27,797 nt of DNA, taken from an uncultured Alphaproteobacteria bacterium (GTDB lineage Bacteria > Pseudomonadota > Alphaproteobacteria > RF32 > CAG-239). Shown here piece after piece: positions 1 to 6,765 of the stretch. The notes beneath the pieces were generated by a model. That model did not search any database, had not been told where the DNA came from, and worked only from the letters and a program-made list of their open reading frames with translations. The number at the start of each line of letters is the position of its first letter. Positions within the stretch are counted from its first letter, which is position 1. The stretch lies in contig CAJUCZ010000024.1 of assembly GCA_910585375.1 (NCBI GenBank), forward strand, positions 1 to 27,797, in the 5' to 3' direction. A program made the translations under genes and the position numbers.

Positions 1-2
1 AC

Positions 3-572
3 CCCGGAGGTTGCGGCGGGGCGACCCGTAACGGATGTAATACAAAGACTTGTTACTATCCTTATCAAGCTTGCTGCACACCAAGCTGTACAAGCCAATC
101 CGGGTGTTCCTGCGGTTCTTATACAGTTTCTGACGGGTGCGGCGGAACTTGCACAAAATGTTCTTCCTGCTGTAACTCATCTTCTTCTAACTGGTGTCCG
201 GTTCACTCAACTTGTCACACAAACTGTTGCAAGGACGGAACAATAGAGCCTTGTGATCCCCAATGCGGCGGCTCAGGGTGCGGCAGCTCAGATAGTGGAA
301 CTACAGATGACTGTCCTAATGGATGGCATCCGGGTGCAGGACAAAACAGAGGGGGGGCTTGTGAAAATTATTTTTGTTATACCGGATATCGTTTCTGTTG
401 CAATGATACGTCACATCCTATCTGCAACTCTAATGCCAATCCTTGTTCTACCGCCCGCAGCAGATGTGGCGCTACCTTTAGTTTTGTAACCAATGTTTAT
501 TGCGGCGGTGGTTACAGCGGGTATTCGATATACTATTGCTCAGATGAAAGCGGAAGTGCTTGGGACTGGTAA
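3..572 (+). CDS. Cysteine-rich protein, 3' part only
   Basis: The frame beginning at base 3 is open from the window edge to a TAA at 570-572, giving the last 189 residues of a longer protein with no start in view. I count 30 cysteines in these 189 residues, many as CC pairs or CxxC-like spacings, in a background of Gly, Ser, Thr, Asn and Tyr. Few residues are hydrophobic and there is no membrane segment. Such a composition suggests an exported, disulfide-stabilised or metal-binding surface protein; this is inference. The C-terminus ends in Trp-Asp-Trp. An intrinsic terminator follows 30 bases after the stop. The gene converges on clpX. I do not recognise a family. An overlapping ORF at 253-489 in another frame is a shadow of this gene. 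Confidence 0.75.
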   Translation, partial: PGGCGGATRNGCNTKTCYYPYQACCTPSCTSQSGCSCGSYTVSDGCGGTCTKCSSCCNSSSSNWCPVHSTCHTNCCKDGTIEPCDPQCGGSGCGSSDSGTTDDCPNGWHPGAGQNRGGACENYFCYTGYRFCCNDTSHPICNSNANPCSTARSRCGATFSFVTNVYCGGGYSGYSIYYCSDESGSAWDW

Positions 573-601
573 TATAAATTTACTTCATTCAATTATTATA
601 A

Positions 602-635
602 AAAACCCCCGAAAGTAGAATCTTTCGGGGGTTTT
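602..635. terminator. Bidirectional intrinsic terminator
   Basis: A perfect 14-bp stem (602-615 with 622-635) has a 6-nt loop. A-runs lie on one side and T-runs on the other, so it can stop transcription both from the cysteine-rich gene and from clpX, which converge here. Confidence 0.9.
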
Positions 636-649
636 CTTAATCTTTTTGA

Positions 650-1918
650 TTATGCGCTTTTCTTATTGCTGTCTTTACGCATAACAAACTTTGGCTGTTT
701 TTTATCGTTGATGACTTTCTCGTCAATCACAATTTCCGCCACTTCTTTTTTATCCGGAATTTCATACATCAATTCCAGCAGGTTTTCTTCCAGAATGGCT
801 CTCAGTCCGCGGGCGCCGGTTTTGCGCTCAATTGCTTTTTTAGCAATGGCTTTTAACGCCTCTTTTGTTATGGTCAGTTTAACATCTTCCATTTCAAAAA
901 GGGTCTGATACTGTTTAATCAGGGCGTTTTTGGGCTCGGTCAGAACTTTAACCAATGCGTCTTCGCTCAAGTCATTCAGCGTGGCAATGACCGGCAGACG
1001 GCCGACAAATTCCGGAATCAAGCCGAATTTCAGCAAGTCTTCCGGCTGGACGTCTTTGATAATCTCACCAATACCGCGCTCGTCCGGTCCGCTGACTTTG
1101 GCGCCAAAACCGATAGAACTTTCTTTGCCGCGGCGGCTGACGATTTTTTCCAGACCGGCAAAAGCACCGCCGCAGATAAACAGAATATTAGTCGTGTCAA
1201 CATGCAAAAATTCCTGCTGCGGATGTTTTCTGCCCCCTTGCGGCGGAACGTTGGCAACCGTACCTTCAATAATTTTCAACAACGCCTGCTGAACGCCCTC
1301 GCCCGATACATCGCGCGTGATGGACGGGCCGTCGGTTTTGCGGGTAATCTTATCAATCTCGTCAATATAGACAATGCCGCGTTGTGCTTTTTCAATATCA
1401 TAGTTAGCCGCCTGTACCAGACGCAGGATAATATTTTCCACGTCTTCGCCGACGTATCCGGCTTCGGTCAGGGTTGTGGCGTCCGAGATTGCGAAAGGCA
1501 CATCCAAAATTTTCGCCAAGGTCTGTGCCAGCAAAGTCTTACCACTTCCGGTCGACCCAATCAAAATCACGTTGGATTTTGAAATATCCACGTCTTTATT
1601 GGCTTTTTGCGAATTCAGGCGTTTATAGTGATTATAAACCGCTACGGCCAGAACTTTTTTGGCTTCGTCCTGTTCAATCACATACTGGTCAAGAAACTCT
1701 TTGATTTTGGACGGGGTCGGCAGATTTTCGGCAGAAGTAATCTCGCCCTTCTCGGCTTTTTCTTCCGCCATTTCGTCAGCCACGATATTGATGCAGACTT
1801 CAATACATTCATCGCAGATATATACGCCGCGGCCGGCAATCAGTTTTTTCACTTCATTCTGGGATTTTCCGCAGAACGAACAATGCAATACTTCATTATT
1901 ATCGGTTTTATCTGTCAT
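650..1918 (-). CDS. clpX: ATP-dependent Clp protease ATP-binding subunit ClpX
   Basis: ClpX is the AAA+ unfoldase that recognises tagged substrates and feeds them to ClpP in the cytoplasm. The 422 residues have the normal family length. The N-terminal C4 zinc-binding domain is present (Cys13, Cys16, Cys35, Cys38). The Walker A motif GSTGSGKT is at 121-128, with Ser where most ClpX have Pro. It is followed by the pore loop GYVGED and Walker B VYIDEID. The ClpP-docking loop IGFGAKV and the sensor-2 segment GARGLR are also visible. The ATG is 10 bases downstream of the clpP stop, so the two genes form an operon in the order clpP-clpX. The gene ends at the shared terminator at 602-635. All catalytic motifs are intact. 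Confidence 0.97.
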   Translation of the reverse strand: MTDKTDNNEVLHCSFCGKSQNEVKKLIAGRGVYICDECIEVCINIVADEMAEEKAEKGEITSAENLPTPSKIKEFLDQYVIEQDEAKKVLAVAVYNHYKRLNSQKANKDVDISKSNVILIGSTGSGKTLLAQTLAKILDVPFAISDATTLTEAGYVGEDVENIILRLVQAANYDIEKAQRGIVYIDEIDKITRKTDGPSITRDVSGEGVQQALLKIIEGTVANVPPQGGRKHPQQEFLHVDTTNILFICGGAFAGLEKIVSRRGKESSIGFGAKVSGPDERGIGEIIKDVQPEDLLKFGLIPEFVGRLPVIATLNDLSEDALVKVLTEPKNALIKQYQTLFEMEDVKLTITKEALKAIAKKAIERKTGARGLRAILEENLLELMYEIPDKKEVAEIVIDEKVINDKKQPKFVMRKDSNKKSA

Positions 1919-1928
1919 ATTTAACCTC

Positions 1929-2552
1929 TTATTTCATTTCTTCGCGCGATGCGACAATGTGGTCAATCAGGCCGAATTTCTTGGCTTCTTCCGGTGTCAT
2001 AAAGTTATCCCTGTCCATGGCCTTTTCTATGGTCGCCAGCTTTTGGCCGGTGTTTTTGGCGTACATGGCGTTCAAACGTTTGCGCATATCCAAAATCAGT
2101 TTGGCCTGAATTTCAATATCCGCCGCCTGCCCTTTGGCTCCGCCCGACGGCTGGTGAATCATAATCTGCGAGTTCGGCAGAGAGAATCTTTTGCCTTTTG
2201 CTCCTCCCGCCAGCAGGAAAGACCCCATTGAACAGGCCTGACCGATGCACAGCGTATTGACGTCGCAGGTAATATACTGCATGGTATCATAAATCGCAAG
2301 ACCGGAAGTGATGACGCCGCCCGGAGAATTGATATACATATAAATATCTTTTTTCGGGTTCTCGGACTCCAAAAACAGCAGTTGGGCGCAGATTAAAGGC
2401 GCCATTTCGTCATTGACTTCGCCGTTCAAAAAGATAATTCTTTCTTTCAGCAAGCGTGAAAAAATATCAAAAGAGCGTTCGCCGCGGGCGGTTTGCTCAA
2501 TTACGACCGGAACCAGCGAATCGTACATTTCCAAAGAACTTTTGTCAGACAT
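1929..2552 (-). CDS. clpP: ATP-dependent Clp protease proteolytic subunit ClpP
   Basis: ClpP is the tetradecameric serine peptidase of the ClpXP and ClpAP proteases. The 207-residue length is typical. The catalytic triad is readable: Ser108 in GQACSMGSF, His133 in MIHQPSGG and Asp182 in DRDNF. The substrate-binding SPGG segment is at about residues 76-79. It is the first gene of the clpP-clpX operon. Its promoter region at 2571-2613 holds a TTGAAG / TATATA pair and an inverted repeat over the -10 box. The trigger factor gene (tig), often directly upstream in other bacteria, is not here; the next gene upstream is a small HTH-like gene with its own terminator. Confidence 0.97.
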   Translation of the reverse strand: MSDKSSLEMYDSLVPVVIEQTARGERSFDIFSRLLKERIIFLNGEVNDEMAPLICAQLLFLESENPKKDIYMYINSPGGVITSGLAIYDTMQYITCDVNTLCIGQACSMGSFLLAGGAKGKRFSLPNSQIMIHQPSGGAKGQAADIEIQAKLILDMRKRLNAMYAKNTGQKLATIEKAMDRDNFMTPEEAKKFGLIDHIVASREEMK

Positions 2553-2570
2553 TTATATTTTCCTTATCTC

Positions 2571-2613
2571 GTTAACATGTTAGTTATATAGCACGTTAAC
2601 ACAATTTCTTCAA
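2571..2613 (-). promoter_or_regulatory. clpP promoter with operator-like inverted repeat
   Basis: On the minus strand, TTGAAG (2608-2613) and TATATA (2585-2590) are separated by 17 bases, a good sigma-70 spacing. It lies about 35 bases upstream of the clpP ATG. Two arms, + strand GTTAACATG at 2571-2579 and CACGTTAAC at 2592-2600, form an inverted repeat centred on the -10 box, which is a usual position for a repressor site. The promoter boxes are fairly convincing. The operator role is inferred. Confidence 0.5.
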
Positions 2614-2625
2614 CAAATCGTAAAC

Positions 2626-2717
2626 GCCGAACGTCGGCGGCGATCAGTTTGTCAGTGCCATGAGACCCGCGGCCGAACGTCGGCTGCGATCGGTTTGTCA
2701 GTGCCATGAGACCCGCG
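2626..2717. repeat. Tandem duplication of a 46-bp unit
   Basis: Bases 2626-2671 and 2672-2717 are directly adjacent copies of a 46-bp unit differing at only 2 positions. Each unit begins with the near-palindrome GCCGAACGTCGGC. They are GC-rich compared with flanking sequence and lie between the clpP promoter and the terminator of the upstream small gene. No function is evident. Confidence 0.8.
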
Positions 2718-2768
2718 ATGCTCCGGCAGGAAGTAGGACAAAGTTTCTGCTTTGAACAGAGAAAATGA

Positions 2769-2795
2769 AAAAAGCGGGATTTCCTCCCGCTTTTT
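2769..2795 (-). terminator. Intrinsic terminator of the 86-residue gene, copy 1
   Basis: An 11-bp stem (2769-2779 with 2785-2795) has a 5-nt loop and ends in a T-run on the minus strand, 2 bases after the stop of the gene at 2797. The same terminator, slightly changed, follows the paralogue at 16358. Confidence 0.85.
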
Positions 2796-2796
2796 A

Positions 2797-3057
2797 TTAT
2801 TGCCAAGGAGAATTTTGGGCATCGATAAGTTTTATTTCAAAAACCTTGTCGAAGAACGAGAACAAATGGACGTATTCATCCATTCGCAGGCTGCCCGTAT
2901 TTCTTCTTAAACGTTCCAGACGGCCTTCCAGAAAATCTATATGATCGGCGAGTTCGGCGCTAGTCAGGCCCTGTTCCGTCATTATCCGGTTTAATTCTTT
3001 ATTACAATAACTCCGGAAGGTTTTATACCACTCTTTTCTATATTTTCTTGATAACAT
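2797..3057 (-). CDS. Small HTH-like protein (86 aa), copy 1
   Basis: This is an 86-residue basic protein with no family I can name firmly. Residues of about 20-70 look like an XRE/Cro-type helix-turn-helix: an amphipathic helix, then LTSAELADHI, then a basic stretch LERLRRNT, then a helix EYVHLFSFF. DNA or RNA binding is therefore inferred. There is a paralogue of identical length at 16358-16618, and I count 70 of 86 residues identical. The first 24 residues are identical in both and almost identical in nucleotides. The ATG has a strong AAGGAG six bases upstream. Upstream lies a structured leader with an intrinsic terminator (3058-3239), so expression is probably set by attenuation. The MobA-like gene ends about 250 bases upstream on the same strand. 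Confidence 0.75.
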   Translation of the reverse strand: MLSRKYRKEWYKTFRSYCNKELNRIMTEQGLTSAELADHIDFLEGRLERLRRNTGSLRMDEYVHLFSFFDKVFEIKLIDAQNSPWQ

Positions 3058-3239
3058 TTTTAGCTCCTTAATTTTGTTAAAATAAAATCCGCCTAAAAAA
3101 ATAGGCGGATGGAGCTAACAAACTGCCACAAAACAGTCGCCGTTATTCGCCCGCAAAGCGGCTTATTTCCGGCACCCCACCCTTGGTGGATATTATGTGG
3201 AGATGTTTGTTAGACACCACAGCCCGTCTCCGGACTGCG
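3058..3239 (-). promoter_or_regulatory. Structured leader RNA with attenuator, copy 1
   Basis: Read as minus-strand RNA, this leader can form the following. A hairpin P0 lies at 3220-3237. A 9-bp perfect long-range helix P1 pairs 3205-3213 with 3115-3123. Inside P1 are P2 (3177-3189), P3 (3151-3161) and P4 (3122-3125 with 3134-3137). Next comes an intrinsic terminator (stem 3087-3095 with 3102-3110, U-rich tail 3076-3086), then the ribosome binding site at 3064-3069. Bases 3111-3118 are perfectly complementary to 3060-3067, which hold the ribosome binding site, and this arm overlaps P1. The second copy at 16619 keeps P1, P2 and the terminator stem with different bases. The most conserved stretch is 29 identical bases at 3142-3170. 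The ligand and class are unknown to me. Confidence 0.6.
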
Positions 3240-3245
3240 GGTATT

Positions 3246-3273
3246 ATCATAAACGAATCTATGACTTTTGCAA
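3246..3273 (-). promoter_or_regulatory. Promoter of the leader / 86-residue gene, copy 1
   Basis: On the minus strand TTGCAA (3268-3273) is followed after 16 bases by TATGAT (3246-3251). Both boxes and their spacing are conserved in the second copy at 16802-16829. Transcription would start near 3239, giving a leader of about 180 nt. Confidence 0.6.
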
Positions 3274-3304
3274 GCGGATTTTTGGATAGAGAAAGTGCTT
3301 GGCG

Positions 3305-4939
3305 TTATTTCTTTTGCAGTTCCGCAATATCGTTCGGAAAAGTAACATCCAGCAGGTCTTTGGGATTTTTGACCTCAATATTTTTACTAAAATCCGCCAC
3401 GTCCATAAAGACCGTTCGCAAGTCGGCATCTTCCGGCGCAATATCGGCTCGGTCGTACAATTCTTTGCTCCACAGCACCGGATTTTTCTTTATTCCTTTC
3501 ACCGAACTGAACAAGACCTGCGGTTTTTCTTCCGCGACCAAAGCCTTAATCATCTTATTCAGATACGAATCGGTAATATTCGGCATGTCAGCGGGAATCA
3601 ACAAAACCCCGCGGCAGAAGCCCGGAACGGATTTTACGCCCAGACGGATGGATGTTTTTATGCCCGAAACATAGTCCGGATTATAAATGATATTCACGTC
3701 CAAATCTTCCAGCGCTTCTTCCATCTCTTCATGCCGGTAACCGGTAATCACAAAGACCGGCGAGGCTTTTGACTTGACCGCGGCATGCACGACTTTCATA
3801 AACAGCGGCTCACCGTCCAGTTCGGCCATCAGTTTGTTTTGTCCCGCACGTTTTGATTGTCCGGCAGCCAGTACGACTGCCGCAACGCGGGATTCTCCGG
3901 CTTTTAACGGTTCAGCGCTGCCCGAAATCAGTTTTTCGCGTTCTTGATCCGACAATTCCCCGCCCTCCGGAATAAAGACGTTCTGCGGGTGCGAGAAATC
4001 AAATCCCAACAATTTCTCACTTATCACCGCCTGCAAAATATAACGATGAATCAATGTTGTATCGGTTTCATCATAATTATACGGCAGGCTGATGATTTTG
4101 CGGCCGCGCTTATGGGCAATGAGCAAATCCGATGCGCCGACGTTAGGCACTTCATGACTGACAATCTCATCGGCAATACTGCGCAAGGCCGAGGGAATCA
4201 CGTCTTGGGCGCAGGTTGTCTTTTGTGCCGGCACAATAAACAAAATCTCATTATCATCGCGAAAAGCCTGTTCCAACGCATCGGCCACCTCTTCAATCTC
4301 ATGGCGTGCCGAATATTCCCGCACAAATTCCAGCCCCTGACCGCCAAACTCTTTAATCAGCTTTTTCACAACTTTGGTAAAATGTTTTTCCTCTGCTTTA
4401 TTTTGGTAAATCTTTGTATAAAGCAGACCGATTTTCCGGCTGCGGACACCGGAAACTTTTAACATGTCCGTATTACCGGAAAGACGGTAGACAACCTCGT
4501 CCACCTGCTGTTGTCCGAGCACCGGATAATTGGTATAAAGTTCGGCCACAACCTCGCCTTTTTTGACGGGGCGGTATACTTTTATCGTATTCAGAATAAA
4601 GTATTCCGCCATGCGGTTAAATTTTGCCACACGGTCATCCGAACACTCAAAAATGCCGTCAACCGCGGCGATGATTTTTGCCGTGCCATCGTCATTAATG
4701 CAATATTCGGTATTGTCTCCGCACAGTTTGGCGGCAACAATTCCCAGCGCCGTCTGAAAAGCCAGATCGTTTTTATCCATTTTTGCGCCGAAAATCCGGC
4801 GGATGCCGATAAACTTCAAGTCTTCGATATCTGCCGCACTCAGCTCATGTCCTTTCGGCAAAGTCCGGCCGTTCAAGCGGATTTCATCGGCAAGCCGAAT
4901 CCCCTGCGCGTGATTTAAATCATATTCCTGATACTGCAT
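3305..4939 (-). CDS. Molybdopterin-binding domain / MobA-like NTP transferase fusion
   Basis: This 544-residue protein joins an N-terminal molybdopterin-binding (MoeA/MoaB-like) region, about residues 1-330, to a C-terminal MobA-like nucleotidyltransferase, about 352-544. The transferase signature LAAGQSKRAGQNKL is at 357-370 and the metal-binding Asp of LIPADMP is at 451. Related alphaproteobacterial fusions and stand-alone MocA proteins add CMP or GMP to molybdenum cofactor, so a role in maturing molybdoenzymes is likely; the nucleotide cannot be told here. I chose the ATG at 4939 because the longer 565-residue reading would extend well into the upstream gene and lacks a better ribosome site. 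With this start it overlaps the end of the Nudix-like gene by 20 bases, so the two are probably translationally coupled. Confidence 0.8.
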   Translation of the reverse strand: MQYQEYDLNHAQGIRLADEIRLNGRTLPKGHELSAADIEDLKFIGIRRIFGAKMDKNDLAFQTALGIVAAKLCGDNTEYCINDDGTAKIIAAVDGIFECSDDRVAKFNRMAEYFILNTIKVYRPVKKGEVVAELYTNYPVLGQQQVDEVVYRLSGNTDMLKVSGVRSRKIGLLYTKIYQNKAEEKHFTKVVKKLIKEFGGQGLEFVREYSARHEIEEVADALEQAFRDDNEILFIVPAQKTTCAQDVIPSALRSIADEIVSHEVPNVGASDLLIAHKRGRKIISLPYNYDETDTTLIHRYILQAVISEKLLGFDFSHPQNVFIPEGGELSDQEREKLISGSAEPLKAGESRVAAVVLAAGQSKRAGQNKLMAELDGEPLFMKVVHAAVKSKASPVFVITGYRHEEMEEALEDLDVNIIYNPDYVSGIKTSIRLGVKSVPGFCRGVLLIPADMPNITDSYLNKMIKALVAEEKPQVLFSSVKGIKKNPVLWSKELYDRADIAPEDADLRTVFMDVADFSKNIEVKNPKDLLDVTFPNDIAELQKK

Positions 4940-5954
4940 TTGTCTTATCTCTGTTTTGTTGCAAATTCCAGATTTGTCCGGCGGTTTCCTGCATTCGGGC
5001 AACCGTTCCGGACGGAAGTTTCAAAACACCGTCCGCCCAGCCTGTTGTTTGTCCCATACACTGCAACGCATTTTCAAAATCCAAACGATGGTGCACCGAA
5101 GACTGCACTTCCGCCGCCAAAGTTTTCATGCTCTGCGCGTCATGTTTCAGGCAATCCGAAGCTATCCGCCAACTGACCAGCCATTCATGCGGGTAGCGGT
5201 AATCATATGTCATATCGCGGCCGTCTTCCGATTTTTCTCCGCCGAGGCTTCCGCCCCAACGCGGCAGAGCCTCAAACAAAGGCATTTTGTGAAAACTGCG
5301 GGCTTCGGAGTTAAGCTCGTGCCGCTTCAGCAGGCTTTGTTCCGACAAGCGGGTTAACAATTCTTCTTCAGCATGCAAAATATGGCAAAAAGGCGTGACT
5401 GCCCAGACCTGTCCGCCACCGTTCCAAACATTGAGAATGTAATTATCGTCTCTGACTCCGGGCATTTCCACCAGTTCAAGTTTGTCCGCGTCCGGTACAA
5501 AGTCATATATGCCGAGGTTGCCCATTTCTTCATAAGTTTCACGAATGACATTATTTTTGCGGATAATATCAATATCGTCCGTCAGAACCGGACAGTTAAA
5601 TTCATCTAAGACAACATCATCTTTCAGCCCGATGAGTTCTTCCTGCTGCGGCAATGAAAGGGCAAAAAACTCGTCTTTGTTTGTTCTTTCCGATAATCCG
5701 CCCAACCCGCCGAAGCCTTCCGGTTTTCCGCTTTTGGCATTCAGGCGTTCAAGCAGGCCGACATAAACATTTTGCAGTTTTGCTTTCATACTCTTGCCGG
5801 CGGCAGGACAGCCGCAGAACAATGTTACGTTGGCACCGCTGTTCAAGACCAGTTTTCGGTTGGCCTCAACATTCAAAATTTCTGCCCGCGCAGCTCCTTT
5901 GGGCGTTTGGCGCAAAACGGCGAGAATTTCCTCATAAGAATGATACTGCTGCAT
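4920..5954 (-). CDS. Nudix-like hydrolase with large insertion
   Basis: A partial Nudix box is visible. The second half, RETYEEMG at about residues 138-145, matches the REUxEExG core. A Gly-rich EGFGGLGGLSE about 50 residues earlier may be the first half, so the box seems split by an insertion. A P-loop-like GCPAAGKS lies near residues 48-55, but no Walker B follows, so kinase or ATPase activity is doubtful. At 344 residues it is about twice the size of typical Nudix enzymes. The second half is not recognised. The start may be the GTG at 5963 or the ATG at 5954; neither has a clear ribosome site. It overlaps the MobA-like gene downstream, hinting at a shared pathway, but its substrate is unknown. 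Confidence 0.6.
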   Translation of the reverse strand: MQQYHSYEEILAVLRQTPKGAARAEILNVEANRKLVLNSGANVTLFCGCPAAGKSMKAKLQNVYVGLLERLNAKSGKPEGFGGLGGLSERTNKDEFFALSLPQQEELIGLKDDVVLDEFNCPVLTDDIDIIRKNNVIRETYEEMGNLGIYDFVPDADKLELVEMPGVRDDNYILNVWNGGGQVWAVTPFCHILHAEEELLTRLSEQSLLKRHELNSEARSFHKMPLFEALPRWGGSLGGEKSEDGRDMTYDYRYPHEWLVSWRIASDCLKHDAQSMKTLAAEVQSSVHHRLDFENALQCMGQTTGWADGVLKLPSGTVARMQETAGQIWNLQQNRDKTNAVSGI

Positions 5955-6116
5955 TTTTTTCACTTTGATGTTTTGACTATTATTAATTTATAACAGGATT
6001 TTATTTTTGGCAACGGAATATAAAGAGATGTTGTATGGGGATAAAATTTAATTGGTGACTTTTGCAAAAAAATAGTGTATGTTTTGCCAATGTAATTAAC
6101 AATATTTGAGAATTTC

Positions 6117-6758
6117 GTGAAAAAAATAATCTCTGTTTCTGAGGCCGCAAAGCTGGTGAAAAACAACTCGTCGCTTATGATCGGCGGTTTTTTGCGCTGC
6201 GGCACACCGACAAAACTTATTGACGAACTGATAAAGAACAAGACCGGCAATCTGACCCTGATTGCCAACGATACGTCTTATCCCGAGCATGACCGCGGCA
6301 AGCTGATTGTCAACAAACTCGTGAAGAAAGCCATTGTCACCCATATCGGCACCAACCCGGAGACCGGACGGCAAATGAATGCAGGCGAGTTGGAAGTCCA
6401 GTTGGTTCCGATGGGAACGCTGGTAGAGAGAATCCGTTCCGCCGGCGCCGGACTGGGTGGCTTTCTGACGCCGACCGGCATCGGTACGATTGTGGAAGAA
6501 GGCAAAGATACACTTGAAATTGACGGTCGGAAATATCTGCTGGAAAAACCGCTTAAAGCCGATGTGGCAATCATTTATGCGACCAAAGCCGACAAATTCG
6601 GCAATGCTTTTCTGGACGGAACGACCCGCAATTTCAATACCGTTATGGCAACAGCGGCTGAAACGGTTATACTGGAAGCCGAAGAATTGTGCGAAGAGCC
6701 GCTGAATCCGGCAGAAGTTACTATTCCGGGGCTGTTTATTGATTATATTGCAATGTGA
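6117..6758 (+). CDS. atoD: 3-oxoacid / acetoacetate CoA-transferase, alpha subunit
   Basis: This 213-residue subunit belongs to the family I CoA-transferases, which move CoA between acetoacetate (or another short acid) and an acyl-CoA donor such as succinyl-CoA, acetyl-CoA or butyryl-CoA. The start segment with MIGGFLRCGTP matches the family GGFGxxGxP motif, and GAGLGGFLTPTGIGT is also typical of alpha subunits. Translation starts at a GTG, with GAG about 6 bases upstream. The beta subunit begins 7 bases after the stop. Family members differ in acid preference, so the symbol atoD marks the family and not a proven substrate. I saw no convincing sigma-70 promoter in 5964-6116. Confidence 0.88.
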   Translation: MKKIISVSEAAKLVKNNSSLMIGGFLRCGTPTKLIDELIKNKTGNLTLIANDTSYPEHDRGKLIVNKLVKKAIVTHIGTNPETGRQMNAGELEVQLVPMGTLVERIRSAGAGLGGFLTPTGIGTIVEEGKDTLEIDGRKYLLEKPLKADVAIIYATKADKFGNAFLDGTTRNFNTVMATAAETVILEAEELCEEPLNPAEVTIPGLFIDYIAM

Positions 6759-6765
6759 GGATAAT

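Noticed and set aside
253..489. 78-residue plus-strand ORF with ATG
   Set aside because: It runs in another frame inside the cysteine-rich gene (3-572), whose frame is open to the window edge and shows a consistent protein composition.
2564..2806. 80-residue minus-strand ORF across the clpP upstream region
   Set aside because: It spans a promoter, a tandem repeat and a terminator; no ribosome site; composition unlike a protein.
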